Source of the DNA: Iodobacter violaceini
GTDB taxonomy: Bacteria; Pseudomonadota; Gammaproteobacteria; Burkholderiales; Chitinibacteraceae
DNA length: 64,000 bases
Direction: 5' to 3'
Assembly: GCF_011601265.1 (NCBI RefSeq)
Contig: NZ_JAAOLX010000008.1
Span: 62,001-126,000 of the forward strand
Below are positions 28,743 to 39,061 of this stretch, piece by piece. Every line of letters begins with the position of its first letter. Position 1 is the stretch's first letter. The translations under genes and the position numbers were made by a program. The notes below the pieces were generated by a model. It saw nothing but the letters and a program-made list of their open reading frames with translations. It had not been told where the DNA came from and ran no database searches.

Positions 28743-29312
28743 ATGAATATCCGCAACCTGAGGAAAAACAAAGAAGAAGGCCTTACTCCTGCTCCCGCAG
28801 AAGAAAAGCAGTATCTTACTTTCACCTTAAATCAGGAGCTTTTTGCTGTCATTATTCATAATATAAAAGAAATCATTGAATACGCTGGCGTCACCGAAGT
28901 GCCGCTTATGCCGCAATTTATGCATGGCGTAATTAATATGCGTGGCGCGGTGGTTCCGGTGATTGATTTAGCTGTGCGTTTTGGCAAAAGCAGCAGCAAG
29001 ATTGGCCGCCGCTCTTGCGTCGTCATACTGGAAGTCTTTTTTGCCGGGGAATATCATGATATTGGGGTACTGGTTGACTCGGTCAACGAGGTTATTGAAA
29101 TTCCCGCATCCAGAGTAGAGCCGCCTCCCGAATTCGGGGCAAAAGTACGCAGTGAGTTTATTGCGGGAATCGGCAGCATCAACGATAAATTCGTCATTAT
29201 CCTTGATGTAAACCATGCGCTATCCTTAGGCGAAATGGCTGATCTCGTTGACGAAAACGTCCACCTCAGCTTGGAGCACCATGCCAATTCCGACTCCCGC
29301 GAAACACAATAA
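28743..29312 (+). CDS. cheW: Chemotaxis coupling protein CheW
   Basis: 189 residues with a 25-residue charged N-terminal lead before the CheW domain: YLTFTLNQELFAVIIHNIKEII, VPLMPQFMHGVINMRGAVVPVIDLAVRFG, and VLVDSVNEVIEIP. It links the MCP to CheA. The chosen start ATG 28743 has AAGGA about 7 bases upstream. It follows the MCP gene by 36 bases and precedes cheD by 18. Confidence 0.93.
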   Translation: MNIRNLRKNKEEGLTPAPAEEKQYLTFTLNQELFAVIIHNIKEIIEYAGVTEVPLMPQFMHGVINMRGAVVPVIDLAVRFGKSSSKIGRRSCVVILEVFFAGEYHDIGVLVDSVNEVIEIPASRVEPPPEFGAKVRSEFIAGIGSINDKFVIILDVNHALSLGEMADLVDENVHLSLEHHANSDSRETQ

Positions 29313-29330
29313 ACGAGTTACAACACCGCC

Positions 29331-29798
29331 ATGCCGGTTAAGCGCATTGTTCTGCTCCCTGGCGAAGTTCGCTTCTCCCAATCACCTGACCAGCTTTACA
29401 CGCTGCTGGGCTCCTGCCTTGCCATCACTGCATGGCATCCTCAGCGCCTGCTTGGTGGCATGTGCCATTTTTTGCTTCCCGAACCCACGCAAAATGCAGC
29501 ATTAGACGGCCGTTACGGCAGCGATGCTTTTAATTTGCTTTGCCAGTTTATGCAGCGTAATACCACCTCCCCCAGCGAATACCGCTACCACATTTACGGC
29601 GGCAGCAATATTTTGCAAGCAGAAGTCAGATCCTTATCCATAGGCAGCCGCAATATTTACGCTGCCAAGCAAATATTACTTAATGCGTCGCTCAATATTG
29701 ATTTTGAAGACACGGGAGGACGCCATTCCCGCAGAGTATTACTCGACCTGAGCACGGGCAAAATCATTGTTCACCGATTATTGCATCAGGCCGAATAA
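29331..29798 (+). CDS. cheD: Chemoreceptor glutamine deamidase CheD
   Basis: 155 residues. Active-site signature: the nucleophile Cys in LLGSCLAITAWHP, followed by the His in GGMCHFLLP, then the Thr/Ser-containing IGSRNIYAAKQIL segment. CheD deamidates Gln to Glu in MCP signalling domains and adjusts receptor sensitivity. It lies between cheW and cheB, at the place where cheR-cheD is usual; cheR itself is missing. Confidence 0.93.
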   Translation: MPVKRIVLLPGEVRFSQSPDQLYTLLGSCLAITAWHPQRLLGGMCHFLLPEPTQNAALDGRYGSDAFNLLCQFMQRNTTSPSEYRYHIYGGSNILQAEVRSLSIGSRNIYAAKQILLNASLNIDFEDTGGRHSRRVLLDLSTGKIIVHRLLHQAE

Positions 29799-29899
29799 CG
29801 CAAAATCACGACCAGACTGGCAGGCAATCTCAACTCAAAAAGCGCAATCTGTATTAACACCCTATAACTAAGATTATGCTCATTAAGCAAGGCTAAACC

Positions 29900-31060
29900 A
29901 TGACCATTAAAGTCATGATCGTTGATGATTCTGCGGTGGTGCGGCAAGTCATGCTCGACACGCTTTCAAAAGCCAGCGACATCGTAGTGATCGGTTCTGC
30001 ACCAGACCCCATTTTTGCCCGCGAAAAAATGGAAAAAGAATGGCCGGATGTAATCGTACTGGACATCGAAATGCCCCGCATGGACGGGCTGACCTTTTTA
30101 AAAAAGATCATGGCCGAGCGCCCGACACCCGTGGTGATCTGCTCTTCGCTCACAGAAAAAGGGGCGGAAATCACAATGCAGGCCCTTTCGGCAGGAGCGC
30201 TGGCCATTATCACCAAGCCCTCTCTTGGCGTGCGTGATTTTATTCAGGACAGCTCGGCCGATCTGATTCATGCCATTCGTGCCGCTTCCATGGCAAGACT
30301 GCAACGGCTGCGCCCGTCCACAGCCGCCACGCCGCAAGCCCATCACAGCAGCCCGCCTGCGGCACCGCCCTCAAGAACACCTTCAGCCCCGGCATCATCG
30401 GCCAGCATCATGCAGGAAAGAATGAGCTCGCCAAAGCTTTCGGCCGATGCGATTTTGCAGGCTGCTGGCAGCCAGAGCACCATACAAACCACGCAAAAAA
30501 TCATCGCCATAGGCACATCAACAGGAGGCACACAGGCACTTGAAAGCATTCTGCCCGAGCTGCCTAAAACCTCGCCCGGCATTGTGATTGTTCAGCATAT
30601 GCCCGAAAAATTCACCGCCACTTTTGCAGCAAGGCTAAACAGTCTTTCGCAAATTGAAGTACGGGAAGCCAAAAACAATGATCGTATTTTACCTGGGCTT
30701 GCACTAATTGCGCCGGGTGGGAAGCATATGCTGGTTAAGCGAAACGGCACCCAATATCATGTGGATGTCATTGATGGCCCAATGGTCAGCCGGCACCGCC
30801 CGTCTGTCGATGTGTTATTCCGATCCGTCGCCAACGCAGCTGGCCGGAACGCAACCGGGTTTATTCTGACCGGCATGGGGGATGACGGCGCCAAAGGCTT
30901 AAAAGAATTGCATGACACAGGTGCCCGTACCTACGCGCAGGATGAGGCCAGCTGTGTGGTTTTTGGCATGCCTAAAGAAGCAATAAAACTGGAAGCAAGC
31001 GACGAAGTGATTGCTCTTGAGCGAATTCCTGACGTGATTGCAAAACTTTCCAACCGGTGA
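29900..31060 (+). CDS. cheB: Protein-glutamate methylesterase CheB
   Basis: 386 residues. Receiver domain (about 1-120) with phospho-acceptor D55 ([13 protein letters not shown]), a Ala/Pro/Ser-rich linker (about 140-185), and the methylesterase domain with the triad S207 (GTSTGG), H233 (VQHMPEKFT) and Asp328 or 329 ([12 protein letters not shown]). It removes receptor methyl groups when phosphorylated by CheA. Its TGA overlaps the ATG of the next gene, indicating translational coupling to the receiver-EAL protein. Confidence 0.95.
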   Translation: MTIKVMIVDDSAVVRQVMLDTLSKASDIVVIGSAPDPIFAREKMEKEWPDVIVLDIEMPRMDGLTFLKKIMAERPTPVVICSSLTEKGAEITMQALSAGALAIITKPSLGVRDFIQDSSADLIHAIRAASMARLQRLRPSTAATPQAHHSSPPAAPPSRTPSAPASSASIMQERMSSPKLSADAILQAAGSQSTIQTTQKIIAIGTSTGGTQALESILPELPKTSPGIVIVQHMPEKFTATFAARLNSLSQIEVREAKNNDRILPGLALIAPGGKHMLVKRNGTQYHVDVIDGPMVSRHRPSVDVLFRSVANAAGRNATGFILTGMGDDGAKGLKELHDTGARTYAQDEASCVVFGMPKEAIKLEASDEVIALERIPDVIAKLSNR

Positions 31061-32280
31061 TGATTATGCCCTTCGAACTCAATGTTTTTATTGTAGAAGA
31101 CAGCCTCATTCAAAGAATGCATGCCGCCACACTCTGCGCCGAGCTGGGGCTGAGCGTGGTGGGTGAAGCATCCGATGGCAATGAGGCTCTGCTTCTTTTG
31201 CAAAACTCCCCGCTTCCGGATGTCATGCTTATTGACCTGGAAATGCCAGGAATGGATGGCATTGAGCTGATTCAGGAATTAGCACACCGGGACATTGCGG
31301 TATCGGTGATTGTATCCAGCGCCAAAGAAGACGCATTGATTTCGTCGGTAGAAACCATGCTGCAGGCTTATGGTCTGCCTGTGCTTGGCGCCATCAAAAA
31401 ACCACTCACTATTGAGCAGCTCAGCAAATCATTCGATCATTTCAAACCCATCAGCAAAGACAGCCCGCAATCGAGGCCAGAAGTCGTTATGGCGGCTTCT
31501 GAAATCACGAAAGCGCTGGTTGAACATCAGTTTCTTGCCTATTTCCAACCTAAGATTTCCATCAAAACGGGCGTCATAAAAGGGGTTGAAACTCTGATTC
31601 GCTGGCAGCACCCCGAAAAAGGGCTGGTCATGCCTTCGCAGTTTATTTCCATTGCAGAAGAGCAAGGATTAATCAACGAGCTGACGATGGAGATTCTGGA
31701 CCTGGCCCTTCAGCAGTGCCGGCACTGGCATGAACGCGGATTAAAAATTACCGTGGCGATTAATTTATCCATGCTGTCTTTATCCAACTCCACTTTTGCC
31801 GAGCATATCGCCCAGAAAGTAGCGAGCTATGCCATCGACCCCAGTTTTATTGTGCTGGAAATCACTGAAACAGCCGTAATGGGCGATGTAGGCAATGCGC
31901 TGGGAACGCTGGCAAGGCTCAGACTTAAAGGCTTTGGTTTATCGATTGATGACTACGGCACGGGTTTTTCATCGATGCAGCAGCTTTCCCGCATCCCCTT
32001 TACCGAGCTAAAACTGGACCGATCATTTGTAGATGGCGCACATGCCAAGCCTCATCTGCGCGCCATTCTTGCCAGCGCCATTGAGATCGCTAAAAAACTG
32101 GAACTCAGAAGCGTGGCTGAAGGCGTTGAGTGCGTAGAAGACCTGGTCGTCTTACAAGAGCTGGGCTGCGATATTGTCCAGGGCTATCTCACCGCCAAGC
32201 CCATGCCCGGCGATGAAATCGTTCCCTGGCTGAAAAACAACAACCAGCGGCTCAGAGAACTTTGCAAACCAGCGCCCTGA
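31060..32280 (+). CDS. Response regulator with receiver and EAL (c-di-GMP phosphodiesterase) domains
   Basis: 406 residues. N-terminal receiver with D59 (VMLIDLEMPGMDG). The EAL domain (about 150-400) carries the signature motif as E177-T-L (VETLIRW) instead of EAL. Other catalytic elements are intact: AINLSMLSLS (Asn), LEITETAV (Glu), IDDYGTGFSS (Asp pair), LKLDRSFV (Lys) and VAEGVE. It is probably an active phosphodiesterase controlled by phosphorylation. ATG 31060 overlaps the cheB stop (TGATG); ATG 31066 is an alternative. It would make c-di-GMP turnover an output of this chemosensory array. Confidence 0.9.
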   Translation: MIMPFELNVFIVEDSLIQRMHAATLCAELGLSVVGEASDGNEALLLLQNSPLPDVMLIDLEMPGMDGIELIQELAHRDIAVSVIVSSAKEDALISSVETMLQAYGLPVLGAIKKPLTIEQLSKSFDHFKPISKDSPQSRPEVVMAASEITKALVEHQFLAYFQPKISIKTGVIKGVETLIRWQHPEKGLVMPSQFISIAEEQGLINELTMEILDLALQQCRHWHERGLKITVAINLSMLSLSNSTFAEHIAQKVASYAIDPSFIVLEITETAVMGDVGNALGTLARLRLKGFGLSIDDYGTGFSSMQQLSRIPFTELKLDRSFVDGAHAKPHLRAILASAIEIAKKLELRSVAEGVECVEDLVVLQELGCDIVQGYLTAKPMPGDEIVPWLKNNNQRLRELCKPAP

Positions 32281-32296
32281 AGCCAGTGCAGCCCGG

Positions 32297-32319
32297 ACGC
32301 CACGTTTTGACCGTGGCGT
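32297..32319. terminator. Terminator between the receiver-EAL gene and rmuC
   Basis: An 8-bp stem ACGCCACG (32297-32304) with CGTGGCGT (32312-32319), then TTATTGTTTTA. It is placed between two convergent genes. Confidence 0.75.
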
Positions 32320-32327
32320 TTATTGTT

Positions 32328-33800
32328 TTACTCCACCAATACGGGCTCTGGCTCCCCTTCCAGCTTCACCTGCTCGATCTCCACAAAGCGGCGCGAAATT
32401 TTATCGCTGGTGATACTCACCTGCTGCACATCGTCATTCACCTGGCGAATATGTGTCGCTAATTTTTTCATCCGGTCATCAAAACGGGTGAACTCCTGCC
32501 CCAGCTTACCCAATGCCTCTTTGATGATATGCACTTGCTTGCGCGTTTCCACGTCTTTAATCACGGCCCTAGCCGTATTGAGCACTGCCATCAGGGTGGT
32601 GGGCGAAACAATCCATACCCGCTTAGCCATGGCATGCTGCACCAGCTCAGGGTGATAGGCATGGATTTCAGCAAACACCGCCTCCGCAGGGATAAACATC
32701 ACGGCGCCATCGGCTGTTTCATTCGGGATAATATATTTGCTGGAGATATCGTCGATATGCTTTTTAATATCGCCCCTGAAAGCTTTCGAAGCCACAACCC
32801 TGTCCAGGGAGCCATCAAACATACGGTGATAGTTTTCAAGCGGGAATTTAGCATCCACAGCCACCGTGCCCGTAGGCTCAGGCAGACGCAAAATACAATC
32901 GGCGCGTGTGCCATTACTTAAAGCCGACTGAAATTCGTACACTTGGTTGGGTAACACATTGCGGATCAGATGTTCCAGCTGCACCTCGCCGAACGCGCCA
33001 CGGCTGCGTTTATCACCCAGCAATTCCTGCAGGCTCACCACATTGGTGGTTAAGCCATCAATTTTCTTCTGTGCCTCATCAATCGTGGCAAGGCGTGCCA
33101 TCACGCTGGCAAACGTTTCATTGGTCTTTTTAAATCCTTCATCCAGGCGTTCCGTGACTTTCCCGGAAATCTCACCCAGTTTTGCATCGGCTGTTTTGGT
33201 TAATTCCCCCACGGCAGCAGTCAGCTGCGCGGTGGTCAGCGCCAGGGCATTTTGAATCTGCTCCATTTCGCGCACCGATTGCTCGGCCAGCATCTGGGAA
33301 AGTTTTAATAAAATTTCTTCCCGCAAAGCATCTTGCTTACCCGACAGCTGGCTGGAAATATCGCTCAATTGCTTAACCACCAGCTCGCGTGTTTCCGACA
33401 AAGTTGTAGTTAAAGACAGGCGCATGGTTGAAAGCGATTCGGTTTGCGCGGTTTGCAAGCGCGTCAGCGATTCACGCGTTTCTTTTAATTCACTGCCTAC
33501 GCCACTGCGCACCCGCTCAAATGCTTCGGTCATGGTATCACGCAAGCGCTCTCCTGATCGCGTAACCGCATCAGACAATTGCGCGCCCTGCTGCGTTAAG
33601 GCTGCATGCGTGCTTTCTGTTTGCCGGCTTAAGCCCTGATGCAAATCAGAGAGCATTTCCCTGTGCTTTGCCTCCATATCCTGCGTCAGCGTATCCAACA
33701 CATCTCTTTGCGACTGTGCCAGCTGCTGCAAACGCGCAACCACCAGAGCGCCAGCCAGCAAAACCACCAGCGTTGTAATTCCAAACAATAGATCTAACAT
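32328..33800 (-). CDS. rmuC: DNA recombination protein RmuC homologue
   Basis: 490 residues. An N-terminal membrane anchor (MLDLLFGITTLVVLLAGALVV), a long coiled-coil (about 30-240, many Leu/Gln/Glu heptads), and the RmuC nuclease-like domain (LLGDKRSRGAFGEVQLEHLIR, LPEPTGTVAVDAKFPLENY, VMFIPAEAVFAEI). RmuC is thought to limit recombination at inverted repeats; the biochemical role is unsettled. ATG 33800 places the anchor at the N-terminus; an upstream start at 33827 adds 9 unlikely residues. Confidence 0.92.
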   Translation of the reverse strand: MLDLLFGITTLVVLLAGALVVARLQQLAQSQRDVLDTLTQDMEAKHREMLSDLHQGLSRQTESTHAALTQQGAQLSDAVTRSGERLRDTMTEAFERVRSGVGSELKETRESLTRLQTAQTESLSTMRLSLTTTLSETRELVVKQLSDISSQLSGKQDALREEILLKLSQMLAEQSVREMEQIQNALALTTAQLTAAVGELTKTADAKLGEISGKVTERLDEGFKKTNETFASVMARLATIDEAQKKIDGLTTNVVSLQELLGDKRSRGAFGEVQLEHLIRNVLPNQVYEFQSALSNGTRADCILRLPEPTGTVAVDAKFPLENYHRMFDGSLDRVVASKAFRGDIKKHIDDISSKYIIPNETADGAVMFIPAEAVFAEIHAYHPELVQHAMAKRVWIVSPTTLMAVLNTARAVIKDVETRKQVHIIKEALGKLGQEFTRFDDRMKKLATHIRQVNDDVQQVSITSDKISRRFVEIEQVKLEGEPEPVLVE

Positions 33801-33868
33801 GGTTTTCCACTTATCCCGCAACGCCACGATTGTAGGCGATGTACGGCAGTACGCCTATAATCACTTCC

Positions 33869-34543
33869 ATGAGACCTCTGCTATTTACACTATTTGCACT
33901 ATCCACCTGTGCCGTTCATGCCACAGATATCGCCGCCATTCAGCGTGCGGCGCAACAATGGCTGGATCAATCCCTCGCCAACAGCAATGGTGTGCCGAGC
34001 TATCAGCTCAGCCAGATTGATAAACGCATCCAGCTTGCCCCCTGCAAGCAATACGATGTGGGGCTTCCCAGCGGCTACCGGCTTTTAGGCAACACCATGC
34101 TCAGAATTCAATGTGTGGACGGTGCCAGCTGGGGCATCAATCTGCCGGTTAAAGTTTCTCTGCTGGTGACCTATTACACCGCAGCACGTCCTCTGTCTGG
34201 CAATCAGGAAATTGCCACAGGCGATCTGTCTGCTCAGCAGGGAGACCTGGGCACCCTTCCCGGATCTGTGATTATGGATCCCTCCCAGGCCGTGGGCCGT
34301 GTGCTCAACACCGCCGTTGCATCGGGCAAACCCCTGCGCAGCGAAATGCTCAGAGCCGCCATGGTGATCCAGCAAAATCAAAAAGTACGGGTCATTTATC
34401 GTGATGACGTTATTGAGGTGGCAAACGAAGGAATTGCCATGAATAATGCCGCCGAAGGGCAATCGGTGCGCGTGCGCGTGGGTACAAGACAAATCATCCA
34501 GGGCATCGCCACAGCAACAGGCAGCGTGGACGTGAGCCATTGA
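33869..34543 (+). CDS. flgA: Flagellar P-ring assembly chaperone FlgA
   Basis: 224 residues. A signal peptide (about 1-18, MRPLLFTLFALSTCAVHA), an N-terminal domain with the two cysteines usual for FlgA (APCKQYD, RIQCVDG), and a C-terminal SAF domain (ARPLSGNQEIATGDLS, VASGKPLRSEML, EGQSVRVRV). It helps FlgI form the periplasmic P ring. ATG 33869 is chosen because the signal peptide starts there; an in-frame ATG at 33839 has a better-placed AGG but adds ten polar residues. No other flagellar gene is nearby, which is unusual for flgA. Confidence 0.88.
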   Translation: MRPLLFTLFALSTCAVHATDIAAIQRAAQQWLDQSLANSNGVPSYQLSQIDKRIQLAPCKQYDVGLPSGYRLLGNTMLRIQCVDGASWGINLPVKVSLLVTYYTAARPLSGNQEIATGDLSAQQGDLGTLPGSVIMDPSQAVGRVLNTAVASGKPLRSEMLRAAMVIQQNQKVRVIYRDDVIEVANEGIAMNNAAEGQSVRVRVGTRQIIQGIATATGSVDVSH

Positions 34544-34685
34544 AATAGCCTGTAAAACGAACTCAGCAGAGTACCCGTCCGCGCAAAAATCCAGCAATAA
34601 TCACCCATCTTCATATGCGAACTGACAAAACGCTCGCCAGCCGCTACAATTTACGGCTTTGTAAAGTCAGCCTAAGCGCTTAAGC

Positions 34686-35639
34686 ATGCAAGTTTTCAGA
34701 AGCGTTTCCGACGCACACCTTCCTCCTGCGGCAATCACCATCGGTAATTTTGATGGCCTGCACGCTGGCCATGAAGCCATGTTGGCCGAATTAAAATCGG
34801 CAGCGTCAATGCACGGGCTCAAAACCTGCGTACTTACCTTTGAGCCCCACCCGCGGGAGTTTTTTGCACCAGCTTCAGCGCCCGCCCGCCTCACCAGCCT
34901 GCGGGAAAAGCTGGAGCTGCTGGCAGCCAGAGAGATTGACTACGTGGTTGTGCAACGCTTTGACCGCAAGTTTTCATCTTTAAGCGCGCTGGATTTCAGA
35001 GACCAGGTTCTGGCTCAAGACTTAAATGCCCGCCATGTGATTGTGGGCGACGATTTTTGCTTTGGCGCAAAACGCGCAGGCGATTTTGCCCTGCTGCAAG
35101 CCAGCCCGGATTTCAGCACCTGTAGTCTTGCCACCGTTGCAGACGGTGGCCTGAGAATTTCATCCACCGCCGTGCGCAATGCCTTAGCCGCTGGTGATAT
35201 GAATTTAGCCGCGCACTATTTAAACCGCCCTTACTCGATTTCCGGGCGGGTTGTTAATGGTGATAAAATTGGCAGAACGCTTGGTTTTCCAACGGCCAAT
35301 ATTCAGATAAAACATAATCACCCGCCTTTATTTGGCATTTTTGTAGTGGAAATCCACGGGCTTGAAAAGCCATATCAAGGCGTAGCAAGCTTAGGATTTC
35401 GCCCCACCATCCACGGCGGCGACCTCTACCCTAAATTAGAAGCGCATTTATTTGATTTTAACCGGCAGATATACCGTCAGCATCTGCGTGTAGACTTTCT
35501 GCATAAACTGCGTGACGAAGAAAAATATATTGATTTGCCGACTTTAGTCGCGCAAATCGAGAAAGATTGTATCGCTGCCAAAGAATGGTTTGCGGTAAAC
35601 AAAAATGCCTCACGTCATAAAGACGCCCGCAACAAATAA
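34686..35639 (+). CDS. ribF: Bifunctional riboflavin kinase / FAD synthetase
   Basis: 317 residues. The N-terminal FMN adenylyltransferase domain (about 1-185) has the nucleotidyl-transfer motif TIGNFDGLHAGHEAML and the ISSTAVRNAL loop. The C-terminal kinase domain has RPYSISGRVVNGDKIGRTLGFPTANI and the catalytic Glu region LEAHLFDFNRQIY. It makes FMN and FAD in the cytoplasm. It precedes ileS by 67 bases in the conserved ribF-ileS-lspA-ispH order. Confidence 0.96.
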   Translation: MQVFRSVSDAHLPPAAITIGNFDGLHAGHEAMLAELKSAASMHGLKTCVLTFEPHPREFFAPASAPARLTSLREKLELLAAREIDYVVVQRFDRKFSSLSALDFRDQVLAQDLNARHVIVGDDFCFGAKRAGDFALLQASPDFSTCSLATVADGGLRISSTAVRNALAAGDMNLAAHYLNRPYSISGRVVNGDKIGRTLGFPTANIQIKHNHPPLFGIFVVEIHGLEKPYQGVASLGFRPTIHGGDLYPKLEAHLFDFNRQIYRQHLRVDFLHKLRDEEKYIDLPTLVAQIEKDCIAAKEWFAVNKNASRHKDARNK

Positions 35640-35706
35640 AAAACCAGAGGTCGTTGCAAAGCATCGCCCCTTACTTTGCAACCACATCGCTATTTAAGAG
35701 ATCACC

Positions 35707-38574
35707 ATGTCGACCAAACCCGTAAATAAGTACCCCGTCAACTTACTTGACACGCCATTTCCTATGCGTGGTGATTTAGCAAAACGCGAACCGGGCTTTT
35801 TAAAAGACTGGCAGGATAATGCGCTCTACCAGGCCATTCGCAACAAAGCAAAAGAAGAAAACCGCCCTAAATTTATGCTGCACGACGGCCCGCCGTACGC
35901 TAATGGCGATATCCATATCGGCCACGCCGTAAATAAAATCCTGAAAGACATCATTATCAAAGCCAAAACGCTGGATGGCTTTGATGCGCCCTATGTGCCG
36001 GGCTGGGATTGCCACGGTCTGCCGATTGAGCATCAGATCGAAAAAATCGTTAAATTTGATAAGCAGGCGCTGGCAGCCAACCCAGGCATTTTTGAGCGCG
36101 TGCAGGAATACCGTAAGGCCAATGGCCTTGATCCAAAAGAAACACGCCTGCCTGCGGCATTTACCCGCGAGCTGTGCCGTGATTACGCCGCCATCCAGAT
36201 TGAGCGCCAGAAAGCGGACTTTATCCGTCTGGGCGTTTTAGGTGACTGGAACAATCCATACCGCACCATGGATTTCAAAACCGAGGCGGATATTGTCCGC
36301 ACCTTAGGCAAAGTGCATGCCAATGGCTATCTGATCCGTGGCCAAAAGCCGGTTCACTGGTGTGTAGACTGTGCATCTGCTCTGGCTGAAGCCGAAGTCG
36401 AGTACGAAGACAAAGTATCCCCTGCCATCGACGTGGGCTTCCGCGTCCGCGACAACGCGGCGCTGTCTGAAGCCTTTGGCGGTGTCAGCGTGGGCGATGT
36501 ACCCGCTTTTGCCCTGATCTGGACCACCACACCGTGGACTCTGCCAGCCAATCAGGCCGTATCGGTTCACCCGGAACTGGTTTACGATCTGATCGCCACT
36601 CCGAAAGGCCTGCTGATTCTGGCCCGCGATCTGGCCGAAGCCACCATCAAACGTTACGATATCGAAACCACCGAAGTCATCGCCCAGGCTAAGGGTGCAG
36701 CGCTGGAATTCCTGCAACTGCAACACCCCTTCCTGGAGCGCGTGGTGCCGGTTATTTGCGGCGACCATGTAACGACCGATGCCGGTACGGGCCTTGTGCA
36801 CACCGCGCCCGCTCACGGTCTGGAAGACTATGTAGTCGGTTGCAAATATAAAATCCCAACGGATAACCCGGTGGGTAATGATGGCCGCTTCTACAGCAAT
36901 GTAGAATTCTTTGCGGGCAAAACAGTTTGGGAAGCCAATCCGCTGGTGCTTGCACTTCTGGAAGAGCGCGGCGCATTGTTTGCCAGCAAAAAACTGGAAC
37001 ACAGCTATCCGCACTGCTGGCGCCACAAAACACCGATTATTTTCCGCGCCACCAGCCAGTGGTTCATCGGCATGGAAACCGCAGGCACCGAAGGTAAAAC
37101 ACTACGCTCACAAGCCAACACAGCGGTTGATTCAACAGAATTCTTCCCTGCATGGGGCCGTGCCCGCCTGGAAGCCATGATTAAAAACCGCCCGGACTGG
37201 TGCGTTTCCCGCCAGCGTAACTGGGGCGTGCCGATGACTTTCTTTGTGCACAAAGAAACCGGCGAACTGCACCCGAACTCAGGCGAGCTGCTCGAAATCG
37301 TGGCTAAGCGTATCGAAGCCGAAGGCATCGAAGCATGGTTTAAGCTTGACGCAAGCGAGCTCCTGGGCGACGACGCGGTTTACTACGACAAGCTCAAAGA
37401 CACACTGGATGTATGGTTTGACTCTGGTTCCACTCACTACGCCGTATTGCGCCAGAGGGAAGAGCTCACCTGGCCTGCAGACTTATATCTGGAAGGCTCA
37501 GATCAGCACCGCGGCTGGTTCCAGTCGTCCCTGCTCACAGGCTGCGCCACAGAAGGCCGCGCGCCCTACAAGCAATTGCTCACCCACGGCTTTGTAGTGG
37601 ATGGCAAGGGCCTGAAGATGTCCAAATCCAAGGGCAATGTGATTGCGCCGCAAACTGTTATTAATCAACTGGGCGCTGATATGCTGCGCCTGTGGGTAGC
37701 GTCAACCGATTACTCGGGCGAGCTGTCAATCTCAGATGAAATTCTGAAACGCACTACTGATTCATATCGCCGCATCCGCAATACACTGCGCTTTTTGCTG
37801 GCCAATATTTCTGACTTTACCGAACAAAATCTGCTGCCCGCTGAAGAACTGCTGCAGCTTGACCGCTACGCTCTGGTTGAGCTGGCTGCATTCCAGGAAA
37901 AAATCACTGCGCTATACGGCAAATACGAGTTTCACCTTGCCGTGCAGGAAATCCACGCTTACTGCTCGGAAGACCTCGGCTCTTTCTACCTGGATATCAT
38001 TAAAGACCGCCTCTACACCATGGGCGCAGACAGCCAGGGCCGCCGCTCGGCGCAAACCGCGCTATGGCATATCAGCCAGGCGCTGGTGCGCTTACTTGCG
38101 CCGATTCTGTCTTTCACCGCGCATGAAGCATGGGGCACACTCAATAATGAAGAAAATGTATTCCTGTCTGCCTGGCACGCCGTGCCTGCCGTCAGCGATG
38201 CAGAGCAGCTGAACGCCCGCTTTGTGCAGATCCGTGAAGTACGCGCTGCTGCACAAAAAGAGATCGAGCTGCAACGCGCGGATGGCAAACTGGGATCAAG
38301 CTTACAGGCCGAAGTAGAAATCACTGCGGCAGGCGACACTTATGCTGCTCTGGCCGATTTAGGCGACGAGCTGAAGTTTGTCCTGATTACTTCACAAGCC
38401 CGCCTGGTGAAAGGCGATGCAACCCGCATCAGCGTGAGTGCATCAACAGCCGCCAAGTGCGATCGCTGCTGGCATTACACCGCCAGTGTAGGCACACACG
38501 CAGAACACAGCACACTGTGCAGCCGCTGTAACGACAATCTGTTTAAGCAAGGCGAGGTTCGTGCTCATGCTTAA
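35707..38574 (+). CDS. ileS: Isoleucyl-tRNA synthetase
   Basis: 955 residues, class Ia. The HIGH motif lies in [17 protein letters not shown], the editing domain includes [13 protein letters not shown] and [12 protein letters not shown], the KMSKS loop is LKMSKSKGN, and the C-terminal zinc finger is CDRCWHY...LCSRC. The editing segment and zinc finger indicate the bacterial housekeeping type rather than the mupirocin-resistant form. The reading frame overlaps lspA by 8 bases at the 3' end. Confidence 0.97.
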   Translation: MSTKPVNKYPVNLLDTPFPMRGDLAKREPGFLKDWQDNALYQAIRNKAKEENRPKFMLHDGPPYANGDIHIGHAVNKILKDIIIKAKTLDGFDAPYVPGWDCHGLPIEHQIEKIVKFDKQALAANPGIFERVQEYRKANGLDPKETRLPAAFTRELCRDYAAIQIERQKADFIRLGVLGDWNNPYRTMDFKTEADIVRTLGKVHANGYLIRGQKPVHWCVDCASALAEAEVEYEDKVSPAIDVGFRVRDNAALSEAFGGVSVGDVPAFALIWTTTPWTLPANQAVSVHPELVYDLIATPKGLLILARDLAEATIKRYDIETTEVIAQAKGAALEFLQLQHPFLERVVPVICGDHVTTDAGTGLVHTAPAHGLEDYVVGCKYKIPTDNPVGNDGRFYSNVEFFAGKTVWEANPLVLALLEERGALFASKKLEHSYPHCWRHKTPIIFRATSQWFIGMETAGTEGKTLRSQANTAVDSTEFFPAWGRARLEAMIKNRPDWCVSRQRNWGVPMTFFVHKETGELHPNSGELLEIVAKRIEAEGIEAWFKLDASELLGDDAVYYDKLKDTLDVWFDSGSTHYAVLRQREELTWPADLYLEGSDQHRGWFQSSLLTGCATEGRAPYKQLLTHGFVVDGKGLKMSKSKGNVIAPQTVINQLGADMLRLWVASTDYSGELSISDEILKRTTDSYRRIRNTLRFLLANISDFTEQNLLPAEELLQLDRYALVELAAFQEKITALYGKYEFHLAVQEIHAYCSEDLGSFYLDIIKDRLYTMGADSQGRRSAQTALWHISQALVRLLAPILSFTAHEAWGTLNNEENVFLSAWHAVPAVSDAEQLNARFVQIREVRAAAQKEIELQRADGKLGSSLQAEVEITAAGDTYAALADLGDELKFVLITSQARLVKGDATRISVSASTAAKCDRCWHYTASVGTHAEHSTLCSRCNDNLFKQGEVRAHA

Positions 38575-39061
38575 AAGCGGACTGGGGCGCTGGCTTGCCA
38601 TTGCGCTGCTGGTTCTGATCCTTGATCAGGCCAGCAAACATGCGATTGAAGCGCTGTTTCAGTTTGGCGAGCAGCGCGCCATCATTCCGGGTTTTTTTAA
38701 TCTGACACTAGCCTATAACCCCGGCGCAGCGTTCAGCTTTCTGGCTGATGCAGGTGGCTGGCAACGCCATTTCTTTACCGTGCTGGCGCTGGGTGTTTCT
38801 GCGTTTATCGTGTTTTTGCTTAAAAAACATCATACCGAAACCCGTTACGCGCTGGCATTAGCCTTGATTTTAGGCGGTGCACTGGGTAATGCCATCGACA
38901 GAATGCTGCTGGGCCATGTGATCGATTTCATTCAGATTCACTATCAGCAGCGCTGGTATTACCCGGCATTTAATATTGCCGATTCAGGCATTTGTATTGG
39001 CGCAGTTTTAATGGTGATCGATTCATTCCGCCGTGAAACGCCATCGGAGAAAACAGTATGA
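38567..39061 (+). CDS. lspA: Prolipoprotein signal peptidase II
   Basis: 164 residues, four membrane helices. The catalytic Asp pair lies in [15 protein letters not shown] and [11 protein letters not shown]; the conserved [13 protein letters not shown] box is present. It cleaves signal peptides of lipoproteins at the inner membrane. ATG 38567 is taken, overlapping ileS by 8 bases; GTG 38561 is an alternative. The stop overlaps the start of ispH. Confidence 0.96.
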   Translation: MLKSGLGRWLAIALLVLILDQASKHAIEALFQFGEQRAIIPGFFNLTLAYNPGAAFSFLADAGGWQRHFFTVLALGVSAFIVFLLKKHHTETRYALALALILGGALGNAIDRMLLGHVIDFIQIHYQQRWYYPAFNIADSGICIGAVLMVIDSFRRETPSEKTV

